64,000 bases of DNA from Hyphomicrobiaceae bacterium (GTDB lineage Bacteria; Pseudomonadota; Alphaproteobacteria; Rhizobiales; Hyphomicrobiaceae). The DNA lies in the NCBI GenBank assembly GCA_022844275.1, contig JALHMB010000002.1:186001-250000 (forward strand), written 5' to 3'. Of the stretch, positions 18,246 to 27,534 are shown one piece after another. The stretch's first letter is position 1; each line of letters starts with the position of its first letter. Below the pieces are notes generated by a model. It saw nothing but the letters and a program-made list of their open reading frames with translations, was not told the DNA's origin and ran no database searches. Made by a program: the position numbers and the translations under genes.

Positions 18246-18275
18246 TCGCTCTCTTCTCAGCGACGAAATCTGCGA

Positions 18276-18300
18276 CGGGGTCGGGTTCGGCCCGGCCCCG
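18276..18300. terminator. Hairpin between convergent genes
   Basis: Ten-base arms CGGGGTCGGG and CCCGGCCCCG, with one G-T wobble, flank a TTCGG loop. It sits between the convergent aldehyde dehydrogenase and DUF599 genes and can fold on either strand, so it may serve as a bidirectional terminator. A long T-tract is lacking. Confidence 0.6.
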
Positions 18301-18981
18301 TTACAGTTTCTCGCCGAAGAGCAGGCGGCGCGAGCGCGACAGGAAATCGCGCCGGAAAAGGATCGAGAGCACCCAGACGCTCGCGAGCATGAACGCTACC
18401 GGGTGATAGAACCAGGCCAAGGCGGCGATGGCGGCGTAGAACGCCCTGAGACCACTGTTCGAATGCTCGCCCGCAATCCCGATCAGGCGCGCTGTTCTGA
18501 GCGCGTGCTCGTCACATGCAGCCTGATTCTTGCCATCCGCGATCGGCGTCGCGCCGATCATGATCGCCGTGTAATGCGCGAGGCGGAAGGCCCAGGCGAA
18601 CTTGAAGAAGGCGTAGATGAAGATCGTGATCAGCAGGATCAGCTTCATCTCCCACACGACTGGCGTTGACTGCGCCGCATAGGGCAGGCGCTCGAAAAGC
18701 TTCTGCACCTGTTCGCCCGATCCGATCATGGCCGCGAGGCCGCCGATGCCGATCGCCGATGTCGAGGCGAAGAATGCATTGCCCTGCGAGAGAGAGGCCA
18801 GCAACTGCGCATCGACGATCCGGACGTCGCGGGCCGCCATGTTGCGCATCCAGGCAACGCGCTGCGCCTGCACGGCGCCGACGATGCTGCGATCGACCAG
18901 TGGCCGATAGCCCGTGATGACGTGATAGCCGCCGATCAGCGCGATGAATGTGGCGAAGGCAATGAGATCGAGCGTCAGCAT
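18301..18981 (-). CDS. DUF599 family membrane protein
   Basis: A 226-residue membrane protein with four hydrophobic segments (about 3-22, 65-85, 108-130 and 180-205). The N-terminus LIAFATFIALIGGYHVITG and the AHYTAIMIGATPI region are typical of DUF599. The C-terminus is basic (RRDFLSRSRRLLFGEKL) and probably cytoplasmic. The biochemical function is unknown. It starts 6 bases after nnrU in the same direction, so both are likely co-transcribed downstream of trmD. Confidence 0.82.
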   Translation of the reverse strand: MLTLDLIAFATFIALIGGYHVITGYRPLVDRSIVGAVQAQRVAWMRNMAARDVRIVDAQLLASLSQGNAFFASTSAIGIGGLAAMIGSGEQVQKLFERLPYAAQSTPVVWEMKLILLITIFIYAFFKFAWAFRLAHYTAIMIGATPIADGKNQAACDEHALRTARLIGIAGEHSNSGLRAFYAAIAALAWFYHPVAFMLASVWVLSILFRRDFLSRSRRLLFGEKL

Positions 18982-18987
18982 GGGGCC

Positions 18988-19557
18988 TCAGGAAATGAGC
19001 GGGACGCCGATGATGAGCGTATGCCCTATGAGCAGTATGAAGGCGTAGGCCACGAGTCCGATGACGAGCGCGATGATGTCGTTGCGCACCGGACCGTTCT
19101 TGATCGGAACAGCGCGCCGCTTGACAGAAATGCGGTCGTACACGGCCCAGGCGAGCAGCGCGCCGAACAGGATGAAGTTCGCGAGGCGCGCCGAAACAAG
19201 CAGATGCGCGAGGGCCCAGAGCTTGACCGAGAGCAGCATGGGATGCTTGACGGCGGCGCTGATGCGGCCGGGGAGATAGGCTGCGGCGAGCAGCACGAAC
19301 ACCGGCAGCATGAGCGTCATGGTGACGTGCCGCGTCCAGCGCGGCGGATCCCAGAGCAGAGGATTGCCGCTCGGTGCGTAGCGCGCTTGGCCAAAGCCGT
19401 AGATGATCAGGATGAGACCGACGAGCGCCACGAGCGAGAAGAGGCCTTTGTAGGCATTCTCGCCGATGCGAGCGGTGACATTGCCGCGCGTACTCGGGCA
19501 TGTCGGTACGAGGTGGATACCAATGAACACGAAGAGGCCCAGGACGAGCGGGATCAT
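18988..19557 (-). CDS. NnrU family membrane protein
   Basis: A 189-residue protein with five or six hydrophobic segments. FIGIHLVPTCPSTR and NAYKGLFSLVALVGLILIIYG near the N-terminus are NnrU family features, as is AVKHPMLLSVKLWALAHLLV with conserved His residues. NnrU was named in denitrifiers for a role in nitrite/NO reductase expression, and the family is related to isoprenylcysteine methyltransferase-like membrane proteins. There are no denitrification genes here, so a nitric-oxide role is not supported by context. The ATG at 19557 lies 11 bases after the trmD stop. Confidence 0.85.
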   Translation of the reverse strand: MIPLVLGLFVFIGIHLVPTCPSTRGNVTARIGENAYKGLFSLVALVGLILIIYGFGQARYAPSGNPLLWDPPRWTRHVTMTLMLPVFVLLAAAYLPGRISAAVKHPMLLSVKLWALAHLLVSARLANFILFGALLAWAVYDRISVKRRAVPIKNGPVRNDIIALVIGLVAYAFILLIGHTLIIGVPLIS

Positions 19558-19568
19558 GTGTGCGTCTC

Positions 19569-20312
19569 CTACTTCTTTTTGCTCTTCGGGCTTGTCGTAA
19601 TGAGGTCGGGCCGCCGCTCGCGCGTAAGGCGTTCGGCTTCCTCGAGGCGCCACGCGGCAATGCGCTTGTGGTCGCCGGAGAGCAGGATCTCCGGAATGGC
19701 GCGGCCTTCCCAGTCGCGCGGACGCGTGTACTGGGGATATTCGAGGAGGCCGCTCTCGAAGCTCTCCTCGCTGAGCGAAGCTTCCGCACCGATGACGCCC
19801 GGCAGCAGACGCACGCACGCATCGATGAGCACCATGGCCGCAAGCTCGCCGCCCGAGAGCACGTAGTCGCCGATCGAGATCTCCTCGAGCCCGCGCGCCT
19901 CGATAACGCGCTGGTCGACTCCCTCGAAGCGTCCCGCGAGGAGGATCGCGCCGGGGCCTGCGCTCAGCTCGCGGACGCGTGCCTGCGTGAGCGGCTGGCC
20001 GCGCGGGCTCAGGTAAATCAGCGGTACATCCGGCATGTCCTCGCGGGCATGGTCGATGGCGGCGGCGAGCACGTCGGCGCGCATGACCATGCCGGCGCCG
20101 CCGCCGGCCGGCGTATCGTCGATCGTGCGGTGCTTGGTCAGTCCGAAGTCGCGGATATCGACACAGTCGAGCTCCCAAAGCTCGTTCTCCAGCGCCGTGC
20201 CGACGAGCGATACGCCGAGCGGCCCTGGAAACATGTCCGGGAAAATCGTGAGCACACGCGCGTGCCAGGGCGGGCGGGTTTCATCGGTCGCGGATATGTC
20301 TTCAGCGTTCAT
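19569..20312 (-). CDS. trmD: tRNA (guanine-N1-)-methyltransferase
   Basis: A 247-residue SPOUT-fold enzyme that methylates G37 of tRNAs with a G36pG37 sequence, preventing +1 frameshifts. Visible landmarks are [11 protein letters not shown] at the start, [45 protein letters not shown], the knot [20 protein letters not shown] and the catalytic region [23 protein letters not shown] split over two blocks. In most relatives the order is rpsP-rimM-trmD-rplS. Here trmD is followed by nnrU, while rplS lies about 5 kb upstream beyond the rplQ-rpsM operon. Confidence 0.97.
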   Translation of the reverse strand: MNAEDISATDETRPPWHARVLTIFPDMFPGPLGVSLVGTALENELWELDCVDIRDFGLTKHRTIDDTPAGGGAGMVMRADVLAAAIDHAREDMPDVPLIYLSPRGQPLTQARVRELSAGPGAILLAGRFEGVDQRVIEARGLEEISIGDYVLSGGELAAMVLIDACVRLLPGVIGAEASLSEESFESGLLEYPQYTRPRDWEGRAIPEILLSGDHKRIAAWRLEEAERLTRERRPDLITTSPKSKKK

Positions 20313-20430
20313 ACTTCACCTGGTCGCGCTCGCGCCGGCCGTGCGCCGCATCATGCACCGATCTCGACGCACGCGCGACCGTCCGGTAGCATCGCGGTTA
20401 CGCTGCGTCCATGTCCGGAGGCGACGGCCG

Positions 20431-22017
20431 ATGCCCGCTCAGCCCAATATCCTTTTCATTATGGCGGACCAGCTGCGGTGGGACTACCTGGGCTGCAACG
20501 GCCATCCGCACATCAAGACACCCCACATCGATGCGCTGGCACGACGCGGCGTCAACTTCGCGCGGGCGTTTGTGCAATCGCCGGTTTGCGGCGGCTCGCG
20601 CATGAGCTTCTATACGGGGCGTTACAACTTCAGCCACGGCGCCAGCTACAACAACTTTCCGCTGCGGATCGACGAGAAGACGATCGGCGACTATCTGCGC
20701 CCACAGGGCTATCGCACGGTGTTGGTCGGCAAAACGCACTTCAAGCCCGATCTCGAAGCGCTGGCTCGTCTCGGCATCAGTCCGGGCAGCAGTCCCGGCA
20801 TTCCCTACTGGCAGTGCGGCTTCGAGGCCTTCGAGCGCGACGATGGCCTGCATCCCGAGGTCGACGGCAAGCTGAGCGGCCCTGACCCCGCCTACAACCT
20901 GTGGCTCCGCCAACTCGGCTACTCCGGTGACAACCCCTGGCACTCCTGGGCGAACTCGGTCCTCGACGAGAACGGCGAGGTGCAGTCCGGCTGGTCCATG
21001 CGCAATGCACGCCGGCCGGCGCGCGTGCGTGAGGAGCATTCCGAAACCGCCTATATGACCGACCGCGCGCTCGATTTCATGCGCGGCGCACGCGGTGGCG
21101 CGCCGTGGTGCCTGCACGTCTCCTACATCAAGCCGCACTGGCCCTACATCGCCCCGGCGCCCTATCACGATATGTACGGCCCCGAGCACGTGACGCCGGC
21201 GAACCGCACCGAACGCGAGCGGGCGTCGCCGCATCCCGTCATCTCCGCCTTCATGAGCCACGAGGAAAGCCTCAACTTCTCGCGCGACGAGGTGCGGGAG
21301 ACGGTGATCCCGACCTACATGGGCCTGATCAGCCAGTTCGATCATCACGTCGGCCGTATCGTTGCGCACCTCGAAGCGACAGGCGAGATCGCGAATACGA
21401 TCATCATCGTAACCAGCGACCACGGCGACTATCTCGGCGACCACTGGCTTGGCGAGAAAGACCTCTTCCACGAGGAGGTTGTGCGCATCCCGCTGATCGT
21501 TTTCGATCCCCGTCCGGGGGCGGATGCCGTGCGCGGCAAAGTCAGCTCACATCTCGTTGAGGCGATCGACCTTGCGCCGACATTTCTCGATTGGGCCGAC
21601 GGCGCGCCCGAGCCGCATCGCCTCGAAGGGCGGTCGCTCGTGCCGCTGATGGAGGGTGCTGCGGTTGCCGAGTGGCGGCAGGCGGCATTCTGCGACAGTG
21701 ATTTCTCGCTGCGTCACGCGCGGCGCACGCTGGGTCTTGCCGTCAACGAGGCGCGCGGGTTCATGGTGCGCGAGGCGAGCTGGAAATACGTCCATTTCGA
21801 GCGCTTCCCGCCACAACTCTTCGATCTCGATGCCGATCCGGTGGAGCAGAACGATCTTGGCCTGTCGGTGGCGCACGAGGATGTCCGCGATCGCCTGCGC
21901 GGGCGTCTATTGAGCTGGCTGATCAGCCGGCGTACGCGCGTCACCATGAGCGACACGCTGATCGAGCAGATCACCGGCGGGGCGAAGAAGCGCGGCTATC
22001 GCTTCGGAGAGTGGTGA
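20431..22017 (+). CDS. Sulfatase / phosphonate monoester hydrolase-type protein (alkaline phosphatase superfamily)
   Basis: A 528-residue alkaline phosphatase-superfamily hydrolase. Metal ligands appear in NILFIMADQLRWD near the start and in IVTSDHGDYLGDHWLGEKD further on. The nucleophile region reads SPVCGGSRMSFYTGRY with Cys53 and Arg57, so the C-x-P/A-x-R formylglycine consensus has Gly at the third position. Pattern and length resemble the phosphonate monoester hydrolase/arylsulfatase group. No signal peptide is visible, which suggests cytoplasmic action. A GGAGG lies 10 bases before the ATG. It stands alone, divergent from trmD. Confidence 0.87.
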   Translation: MPAQPNILFIMADQLRWDYLGCNGHPHIKTPHIDALARRGVNFARAFVQSPVCGGSRMSFYTGRYNFSHGASYNNFPLRIDEKTIGDYLRPQGYRTVLVGKTHFKPDLEALARLGISPGSSPGIPYWQCGFEAFERDDGLHPEVDGKLSGPDPAYNLWLRQLGYSGDNPWHSWANSVLDENGEVQSGWSMRNARRPARVREEHSETAYMTDRALDFMRGARGGAPWCLHVSYIKPHWPYIAPAPYHDMYGPEHVTPANRTERERASPHPVISAFMSHEESLNFSRDEVRETVIPTYMGLISQFDHHVGRIVAHLEATGEIANTIIIVTSDHGDYLGDHWLGEKDLFHEEVVRIPLIVFDPRPGADAVRGKVSSHLVEAIDLAPTFLDWADGAPEPHRLEGRSLVPLMEGAAVAEWRQAAFCDSDFSLRHARRTLGLAVNEARGFMVREASWKYVHFERFPPQLFDLDADPVEQNDLGLSVAHEDVRDRLRGRLLSWLISRRTRVTMSDTLIEQITGGAKKRGYRFGEW

Positions 22018-22095
22018 TGCTTCGCGCCTTCGGCGCGAACAGGGCTGCCGCCCTATGACCCGCCCGGGGGACACCCCCGGAGCCCCCGTCTTTTT
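22018..22095. repeat. Multi-hairpin intergenic repeat, partial copy (hairpins 3-4-5)
   Basis: Directly after the sulfatase stop come three hairpins: CGCGCC/GGCGCG (22023-22037), AGGGC/GCCCT (22041-22054) and CCGGGGG/CCCCCGG (22064-22080), followed by GTCTTTTT at 22088-22095. The same hairpins in the same order, ending in GTCTTTT, occur at 36584-36654. The T-run after the last hairpin suits a terminator for the sulfatase transcript. Confidence 0.75.
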
Positions 22096-22130
22096 GAGAC
22101 TGGAACTTGCGGCTGGCGTTCAAGTCATAA

Positions 22131-22210
22131 GGGCGGTTGGGTCCGGGAGAGTGTCCCTCCCGGTTGGGGCTCGGGGCGAATGCCCCGTCGCGCCGGAGGC
22201 GCGAACATCC
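22131..22210. repeat. Multi-hairpin intergenic repeat, partial copy (hairpins 1-2-3)
   Basis: GGTCCGGGAG with CCCTCCCGG, then CGGGGCGAATGCCCCG and CGCGCC/GGCGCG repeat the first three hairpins of the full copy at 36538-36598, with a few base changes. It follows the hairpin 3-4-5 copy after about 35 unrelated bases, so the sulfatase-rplQ gap holds the element in permuted order. The rest of the gap to 22363 holds no recognised gene. Confidence 0.72.
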
Positions 22211-22363
22211 CTTGGCCGCATGCACTGTTCTGTCGCTTTGGCCGCCGCGGTCATAGCACCACGCAAGGGGTGGGAAGCACCTCTTCCCAGCAGCCCGCGG
22301 CAAAAGGAAAAGCGCGGAGCCAAGGGCGTCCGCGCTTTCTGAAACTTGGGATGCGTGCCCGGC

Positions 22364-22795
22364 TCAGCTCGCCGAGCTCTCCTGAGCGGCCATCTCGGCG
22401 GCGTGGCGTTCGCGATCCTCGCGGCCCTTCACGCTCTCGTCACGATCGACGAGCTCGATGACGGCGCGCGGGGCGCTGTCGCCGTAGCGGAAGCCGGCCT
22501 TGAGCACACGCGTGTAGCCGCCATTGCGGTCCTTGTAGCGCGGTGCGAGGACGTCGAAGAGCTTCTTGACCATGTCGTCGTCGCGGAGCCGCGAGGCGGC
22601 GAGGCGGCGCGAGTTGAGGTCACCCTTCTTGGCGAGCGTGATGTACTTTTCGACGACGCGCTTCAGATCTTTGGCCTTGGGCAGGGTCGTGACGATCTGC
22701 TCGTGCCTGATCAGTGCGGCGGCCATGTTCGAGAACATCGCCTGACGGTGGCCGCTGTCGCGGCTGAAGCGGCGCCCCAGCTTTCCGTGTCGCAT
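22364..22795 (-). CDS. rplQ: Ribosomal protein L17
   Basis: A 143-residue large-subunit ribosomal protein. The N-terminus [20 protein letters not shown] is diagnostic, as are the [24 protein letters not shown] segment and [20 protein letters not shown], where conserved motifs of L17 lie. It has the acidic, Ala/Ser-rich tail common in alphaproteobacteria. It is the last gene of the rpsM-rpsK-rpoA-rplQ cluster. The 182-base spacer from rpoA holds three hairpins, which may let rplQ be expressed at a level different from rpoA. Confidence 0.97.
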   Translation of the reverse strand: MRHGKLGRRFSRDSGHRQAMFSNMAAALIRHEQIVTTLPKAKDLKRVVEKYITLAKKGDLNSRRLAASRLRDDDMVKKLFDVLAPRYKDRNGGYTRVLKAGFRYGDSAPRAVIELVDRDESVKGREDRERHAAEMAAQESSAS

Positions 22796-22852
22796 GTGGT
22801 CTTCTCCTTACAGTTGTTGGCGGGGAGGTTCTTTGGCCTCTCCCTTCTGGCT

Positions 22853-22966
22853 CCTTCTCCCCGTTTACGGGGAGAAGGCTGGGATGAGGGGCGGCGCCAT
22901 TAGCTGACGTTGGCGTTTGCCGCCGCCCCTCACCCTAACCCTCTCCCCGTGAAGGACGGGGAGAGG
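22853..22966. repeat. Three-hairpin dispersed element in the rpoA-rplQ spacer
   Basis: Three perfect inverted repeats in a row: CCTTCTCCCCG/CGGGGAGAAGG (22853-22878, TTTA loop), TGAGGGGCGGCG/CGCCGCCCCTCA (22885-22932, 24-base spacer) and CCTCTCCCCGT/ACGGGGAGAGG (22940-22966, GAAGG loop). The architecture and wording match palindromic elements dispersed through alphaproteobacterial genomes. Here it lies inside an essential operon and would be transcribed. Confidence 0.8.
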
Positions 22967-22977
22967 GAATACAGTTC

Positions 22978-24003
22978 TCAGTACTGATCCTCGAAGCGCT
23001 TGGCGAGGTCTTCGATGTTGTCCGGCGGCCAGTTCGGCACTTCCATGCCGAGATGGAGGCCCATGGCGGCCAGCACTTCCTTGATCTCGTTGAGCGACTT
23101 GCGGCCGAAGTTCGGCGTGCGCAGCATCTCGGCTTCGGTCTTCTGGATGAGGTCGCCGATGTAGACGATGTTGTCGTTCTTCAGGCAGTTCGCCGAGCGG
23201 ACCGACAGTTCAAGCTCGTCGACCTTCTTGAGCAGCGCGGCGTTGAACGACAGCTCGGGGTGCGCGCGCTCCTCGACGGCCTTGCGCGGCTCCTCGAAGT
23301 TGATGAACACCGTGAGCTGGTCCTGCAGGATGCGGGCGGCGAGCGCGACGGCGTCCTCGGCCTTCACCGAGCCGTCGGTCTCGACGGACATGGTGAGCTT
23401 GTCATAGTCGAGGATCTGGCCCTCGCGGGTGTTCTCGACGCGGTAGGAGACCTTCTTGACCGGCGAGTAGAGGCTGTCGACCGGGATGAGGCCGATCGGT
23501 GCGTCCTCCGGTCGATTGCGCTCGGCCTGGACGTAGCCCTTGCCTGTCGTCGCCGTGAACTCCATGCGGATGGCAGCGCCCTGGTCGAGCGTGCAAATGA
23601 CGTGATCCGGATTGAGGATCTCGACGTCCGAGGACGCCTCGATGTCGCCAGCGGTCGCGACGCCCGGACCTTCTTTCTTGAGGACCATGCGCTTCACGCC
23701 CTCGGAATGGACGCGGAGCGCGATCTCCTTGATGTTCATGATGATGTCGGTGACATCCTCACGCACGCCGGGAATCGACGAGAACTCATGGAGCACGCCG
23801 TCGATGTGCACGGTCGTGATGGCGGCGCCCTGGAGCGACGACAGCAGCACACGACGGAGCGAATTGCCGAGCGTCATGCCGAAACCGCGCTCGAGCGGCT
23901 CGGCGACGATGGTCGCCATGCGCGCGCTGTCACGGCCGGTCTCGATGCCGAGCTTGCCGGGCTTGATGAGGTCTTGCCAGTTCTTCTGCAACACGTTGGT
24001 CAC
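22978..24003 (-). CDS. rpoA: RNA polymerase alpha subunit
   Basis: A 341-residue alpha subunit, the normal alphaproteobacterial length. The N-terminal assembly domain contains [41 protein letters not shown] and [14 protein letters not shown], where the polymerase-core contacts lie. The C-terminal domain that binds UP elements and activators reads [20 protein letters not shown] and [17 protein letters not shown]. Nothing is missing. The gene lies between rpsK and rplQ on the minus strand in the conserved order. Confidence 0.98.
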   Translation of the reverse strand: MTNVLQKNWQDLIKPGKLGIETGRDSARMATIVAEPLERGFGMTLGNSLRRVLLSSLQGAAITTVHIDGVLHEFSSIPGVREDVTDIIMNIKEIALRVHSEGVKRMVLKKEGPGVATAGDIEASSDVEILNPDHVICTLDQGAAIRMEFTATTGKGYVQAERNRPEDAPIGLIPVDSLYSPVKKVSYRVENTREGQILDYDKLTMSVETDGSVKAEDAVALAARILQDQLTVFINFEEPRKAVEERAHPELSFNAALLKKVDELELSVRSANCLKNDNIVYIGDLIQKTEAEMLRTPNFGRKSLNEIKEVLAAMGLHLGMEVPNWPPDNIEDLAKRFEDQY

Positions 24004-24133
24004 GGGACGATCCTCGTGTCTGGCCGCGCTATCGGGCGCGGTGCGGTGAATATTTCATGAGCTCATCACGCCGACGTCCGGCCTGCGTTCGTGAACGCGC
24101 CGGACGCCGCGGAGAGCCTCGTAGTGCGTCGAC

Positions 24134-24529
24134 TTAGACGCGGCGGCGCTTGCGGGGCCGGCAGCCGTTGTGTGGGATGGGCGTCACGTCACGGATCGAC
24201 GTGATCTGGAAGCCCACCGCCTGAAGAGCGCGAAGCGCGGATTCGCGGCCCGAGCCCGGGCCCGAAACCTCGACGTCGAGATGCTTCACGCCATGCTCGA
24301 CGGCCTTCTTGCCAGCATCCTCGGCGGCCATCTGAGCCGCGTAAGGCGTCGACTTGCGCGAACCCTTGAAGCCCATCATGCCCGACGAGGACCAGGCAAT
24401 GGTGTTGCCCTGTGCGTCGGTGATGGTGATCATGGTGTTGTTGAAGCTCGCGTTCACATGCGCGACGCCGGACGCGATGTTCTTCTTTTCGCGGCGCCGG
24501 ACCTTACCCCGCTGCTGCTCTTTGGCCAT
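24134..24529 (-). CDS. rpsK: Ribosomal protein S11
   Basis: A 131-residue small-subunit protein of the 30S platform. [22 protein letters not shown] and the [18 protein letters not shown] segment are characteristic, with the conserved C-terminal [18 protein letters not shown] (Asn-Gly site of isoaspartate formation in other species). It follows rpsM by about 90 bases and precedes rpoA, the canonical order. Confidence 0.98.
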   Translation of the reverse strand: MAKEQQRGKVRRREKKNIASGVAHVNASFNNTMITITDAQGNTIAWSSSGMMGFKGSRKSTPYAAQMAAEDAGKKAVEHGVKHLDVEVSGPGSGRESALRALQAVGFQITSIRDVTPIPHNGCRPRKRRRV

Positions 24530-24619
24530 GTAACTCTGCTCTCCGATGCCCCGCTGCGAGTCGTGGGCGTGTGTGGTGATGGTCGGACCGCAGTGCGCGG
24601 CCCCGTATCAAGCCGCTGA

Positions 24620-25000
24620 CTACTTCTTGGTCGCCTGCTTCTTGCCGGCGATCGCTTTCGCCGGGCCTTTGCGCGTGCGGGCGTTGGTATGCGTGCGCTG
24701 GCCGTTGACCGGCAGGCCGCGGCGATGGCGCAGGCCGCGATAGCAGCCGAGATCCATGAGCCGCTTGATGTTCATTGCAACTTCGCGCCGGAGGTCGCCC
24801 TCGACCATATAGTCGCGGTCGATCGCCTCGCGGATCTGCAACACTTCGGCGTCGGTCAGCTCGCTGACGCGGCGCTCCATCGGCAGGCCGACCCGCTCGC
24901 AGATGTCCTTGGCGAACTTCGGGCCGATGCCATGGATATACTGGAGCGCGATGAGCACGCGCTTCTGGGTCGGGATGTTGACGCCTGCAATACGGGCCAC
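24620..25000 (-). CDS. rpsM: Ribosomal protein S13
   Basis: A 126-residue small-subunit head protein contacting the P-site tRNA and bridge B1. [20 protein letters not shown] at the start, the [10 protein letters not shown]-type helix-turn (here [13 protein letters not shown]), [20 protein letters not shown] and the basic tail are all present. In most relatives rpsM follows adk and secY of the spc operon; here its upstream neighbour is rplS, 218 bases away. Confidence 0.97.
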   Translation of the reverse strand: MARIAGVNIPTQKRVLIALQYIHGIGPKFAKDICERVGLPMERRVSELTDAEVLQIREAIDRDYMVEGDLRREVAMNIKRLMDLGCYRGLRHRRGLPVNGQRTHTNARTRKGPAKAIAGKKQATKK

Positions 25001-25218
25001 GTGCTTCTCCTCGAACTTCTCGAATTTAGCGCTCGGTCAAGGGCTTAGCCCGCCGAGTGGATGGATTTGGCCTGAGGTGCCGAAACCGCGAAATGCCGAA
25101 ACGGCCCGCCATCGAGGGCAGGGGCCGAACCGGCTTGATCTTCGCGAAGGTGGGCTGTTCTAGCCCAACCTCCGGTAAGCGTCAATCGCGACATCGTAAC
25201 CATGAGCAGGGCCGATCG

Positions 25219-25878
25219 TCAGGACTTCGTCTCGCCTTCGCCCTCGACCGCAACCTCGTCGGCGGTTGCCTCGGCAATCAGGGCCCGGGCCTGGCCGACC
25301 CAGTCCTGCTTCTCGATCACGCCTTCGAGCTTCAGCGCCTCGTCGATGTTGCCGCTGTCCTCGTCGGAGAGATCTGCAAGCTGGTCGTACTTGATCAGAT
25401 TGAGCGGGGCGAGACGGGAGGCAAGCTCCGGCGTGATGCCCTTGATCTTCGTCAGGTCGTCGGCTGTACCCTTCGGCTTCTTGAAGCCCTTCCAGGCTGC
25501 ATTGAGCTTTTTGGCGCGCGCGTCGGTGCGCTCGATGATGCGCGCAGCGCGTCCGCGCAGGCCACGCAGGTAGTACAGCTTCGCACGGCGCACGCGGCCG
25601 CGGCGTAGCACGGTGATCTCGGCGATGAATGGGGAGTAGATCGGGAAGACGCGCTCGACGCCCTCGCCATAGGAGATCTTGCGGACCGTGAAATTCTCGT
25701 TCAGGCCCTGGCCGGAGCGGGCGATGACCACGCCCTCGTAAGCCTGGAGGCGCTGGGTCGTGCCTTCGATGACCTTCACCATGACCTTGACGGTGTCGCC
25801 GGCCTGGAAGTCAGGCACCCCGCGTTTGGCGGAAATGGCGCGAATCTGCTCTTTCTCGAGCTCTGCGATGATGTTCAT
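25219..25878 (-). CDS. rplS: Ribosomal protein L19 with helix-hairpin-helix-like C-terminal extension
   Basis: A 219-residue protein. Residues 1-125 are a normal L19: [34 protein letters not shown]-type [31 protein letters not shown] and [17 protein letters not shown]19 lies at the 30S-50S interface. Residues about 138-219 form an extra domain, [20 protein letters not shown] and then a DWVGQARAL motif, followed by an acidic tail. This type of module is familiar at the C-terminus of alphaproteobacterial L21. The ATG at 25878 is chosen because upstream codons lack L19 similarity. It is divergent from der. Confidence 0.95.
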   Translation of the reverse strand: MNIIAELEKEQIRAISAKRGVPDFQAGDTVKVMVKVIEGTTQRLQAYEGVVIARSGQGLNENFTVRKISYGEGVERVFPIYSPFIAEITVLRRGRVRRAKLYYLRGLRGRAARIIERTDARAKKLNAAWKGFKKPKGTADDLTKIKGITPELASRLAPLNLIKYDQLADLSDEDSGNIDEALKLEGVIEKQDWVGQARALIAEATADEVAVEGEGETKS

Positions 25879-26127
25879 TGTTGTTTTCCGTTTTTGGCAG
25901 CCACAGCAGAGGAGCACCTAGAAGCCATCCGGTTGCCGGATGCTTACGGCTCATGCAACCCACTTTGTGGGGAAAGTTTGGTGGGCGTCATACAGCAAAC
26001 ATTTGATGTTGTCGATGCCCGGATACAGCCAAAAAACGGCATTCGCCTTGCGCTGAACGTCGCAAGGCCCTAACTCCGGCCGCATACGCCCTCCCGGCAC
26101 GGCCGGGACCGCCCGAGGATCGCTAAA

Positions 26128-27534
26128 ATGCCTACCATCGCCATCGTCGGCCGGCCGAATGTCGGCAAGTCGACGCTATTCAACCGCCTGACCGGGCGGC
26201 GGACGGCGCTGGTCTCGGACATGCCGGGCCTTACCCGCGACCGGCGCGAGGGCGATGCCGACATCGGCGGGCATACGATCGAGGTCGTGGACACGGCCGG
26301 GCTCGAGGAGGCCGACCGGGGCTCCATTGCCGACCGGATGCGCGCCCAGTCCGAAGCGGCCATTCGCGATGCCGACGCCATCGCTTTCGTCTTCGACGCC
26401 CGCGCCGGGGTGACGCCGGCGGACAAAGCGTTCGCTAGGATCGCACGTGCCTCGGGACGGCCGGTCGTGCTCGTCGCCAACAAGTGCGAGGGCAAGGCCG
26501 GGACGGAGGGCTTCTACGACGCTTATGCGCTCGGGCTCGGCGAGCCAGTTGCCATCTCCGCCGAGCACGGCGAGGGCCTGGCGGAGCTCGAGAGCGAGCT
26601 GCTGAATGCGCTTGGCATGAAGCCGATCGTGAAGGCGCGGCGCAAGCGGCGCAGCGAGGAGCCGGAGACCGAACCGGAAGCTGCGCCTGTCGAAGATGAC
26701 GAGGGGGAGGCCGAGGATCCCGGCAAGCCGATCCGCGTTGCCATCGTCGGGCGGCCGAACGCGGGTAAGTCCACGCTGGTGAATGCGATCCTCGGCGAGG
26801 AGCGCATGATCACTGGCCCCGAGCCCGGGCTGACGCGAGACTCCATCTCGAGCGATCTCACCTGGCAGGGCCGGGCGATCAAGCTGTTCGATACGGCAGG
26901 CCTCCGCCGTAAGGCACGCATCGACGAATTCGCGGAAAAGCTCGCTGCGAGCGATGCCGTGCGCGCGATCCGCTTCGCCGAGGTCGTGGTGCTCCTTGTC
27001 GATGCCGAGCGGCCCTTCGAGCAGCAGGATCTGACCATTGGCAACATGATCATCGAGGAGGGTCGCGCGCTTGTCATCGCGGTCAACAAGTGGGATCTGG
27101 TCGAGGACAAGCAGGCAAAACTGAAGGATCTCAAGGAGACGGTCGCGGAGACGTTCGCCGAGGTTGCAGGCGTTTCCGTCGTGACCATATCTGCCGCCTC
27201 GGGACGCAACCTCGACAAGCTGATGAAGGCTGTCCTCGACGCCCACGCCGTATGGTCACGCCGCATCTCGACAGCTGACATCAACCGCTGGCTTGCGGTT
27301 GCAGTCTCGCGTCATTCGCCGCCACAATCCAAAGGGCGACGCATCCGCATCCGGTACATGACGCAGCCCTCTGCTCGCCCGCCGACATTCATCGCCTTCT
27401 GCTCGCAGCCGGGCGGTATTCCGGAGTCCTACCTGCGCTATCTGAAGAATAGCTTGCGCGAGGTCTTTGGACTGTCCGGCACGCCCATCCGCATCAATCT
27501 GCGCAAGGGCGCCAATCCGTACGCCGACAAATAG
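26128..27534 (+). CDS. der: Ribosome-associated GTPase Der (EngA)
   Basis: A 468-residue protein with the unique double-GTPase architecture of Der. The first G domain starts with IVGRPNVGKSTLFNRLTG (residues about 5-22), has DMPGLTRDR and DTAGLEE, and ends near residue 170. An acidic linker (EPETEPEAAPVEDDEGEAED) follows. The second G domain has IVGRPNAGKSTLVNAILG, DTAGLRRK and NKWDLVEDK, and a KH-like C-terminal domain completes the protein. Der is essential for 50S subunit maturation. It is divergent from rplS across a 249-base region that must hold both promoters. Confidence 0.97.
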   Translation: MPTIAIVGRPNVGKSTLFNRLTGRRTALVSDMPGLTRDRREGDADIGGHTIEVVDTAGLEEADRGSIADRMRAQSEAAIRDADAIAFVFDARAGVTPADKAFARIARASGRPVVLVANKCEGKAGTEGFYDAYALGLGEPVAISAEHGEGLAELESELLNALGMKPIVKARRKRRSEEPETEPEAAPVEDDEGEAEDPGKPIRVAIVGRPNAGKSTLVNAILGEERMITGPEPGLTRDSISSDLTWQGRAIKLFDTAGLRRKARIDEFAEKLAASDAVRAIRFAEVVVLLVDAERPFEQQDLTIGNMIIEEGRALVIAVNKWDLVEDKQAKLKDLKETVAETFAEVAGVSVVTISAASGRNLDKLMKAVLDAHAVWSRRISTADINRWLAVAVSRHSPPQSKGRRIRIRYMTQPSARPPTFIAFCSQPGGIPESYLRYLKNSLREVFGLSGTPIRINLRKGANPYADK

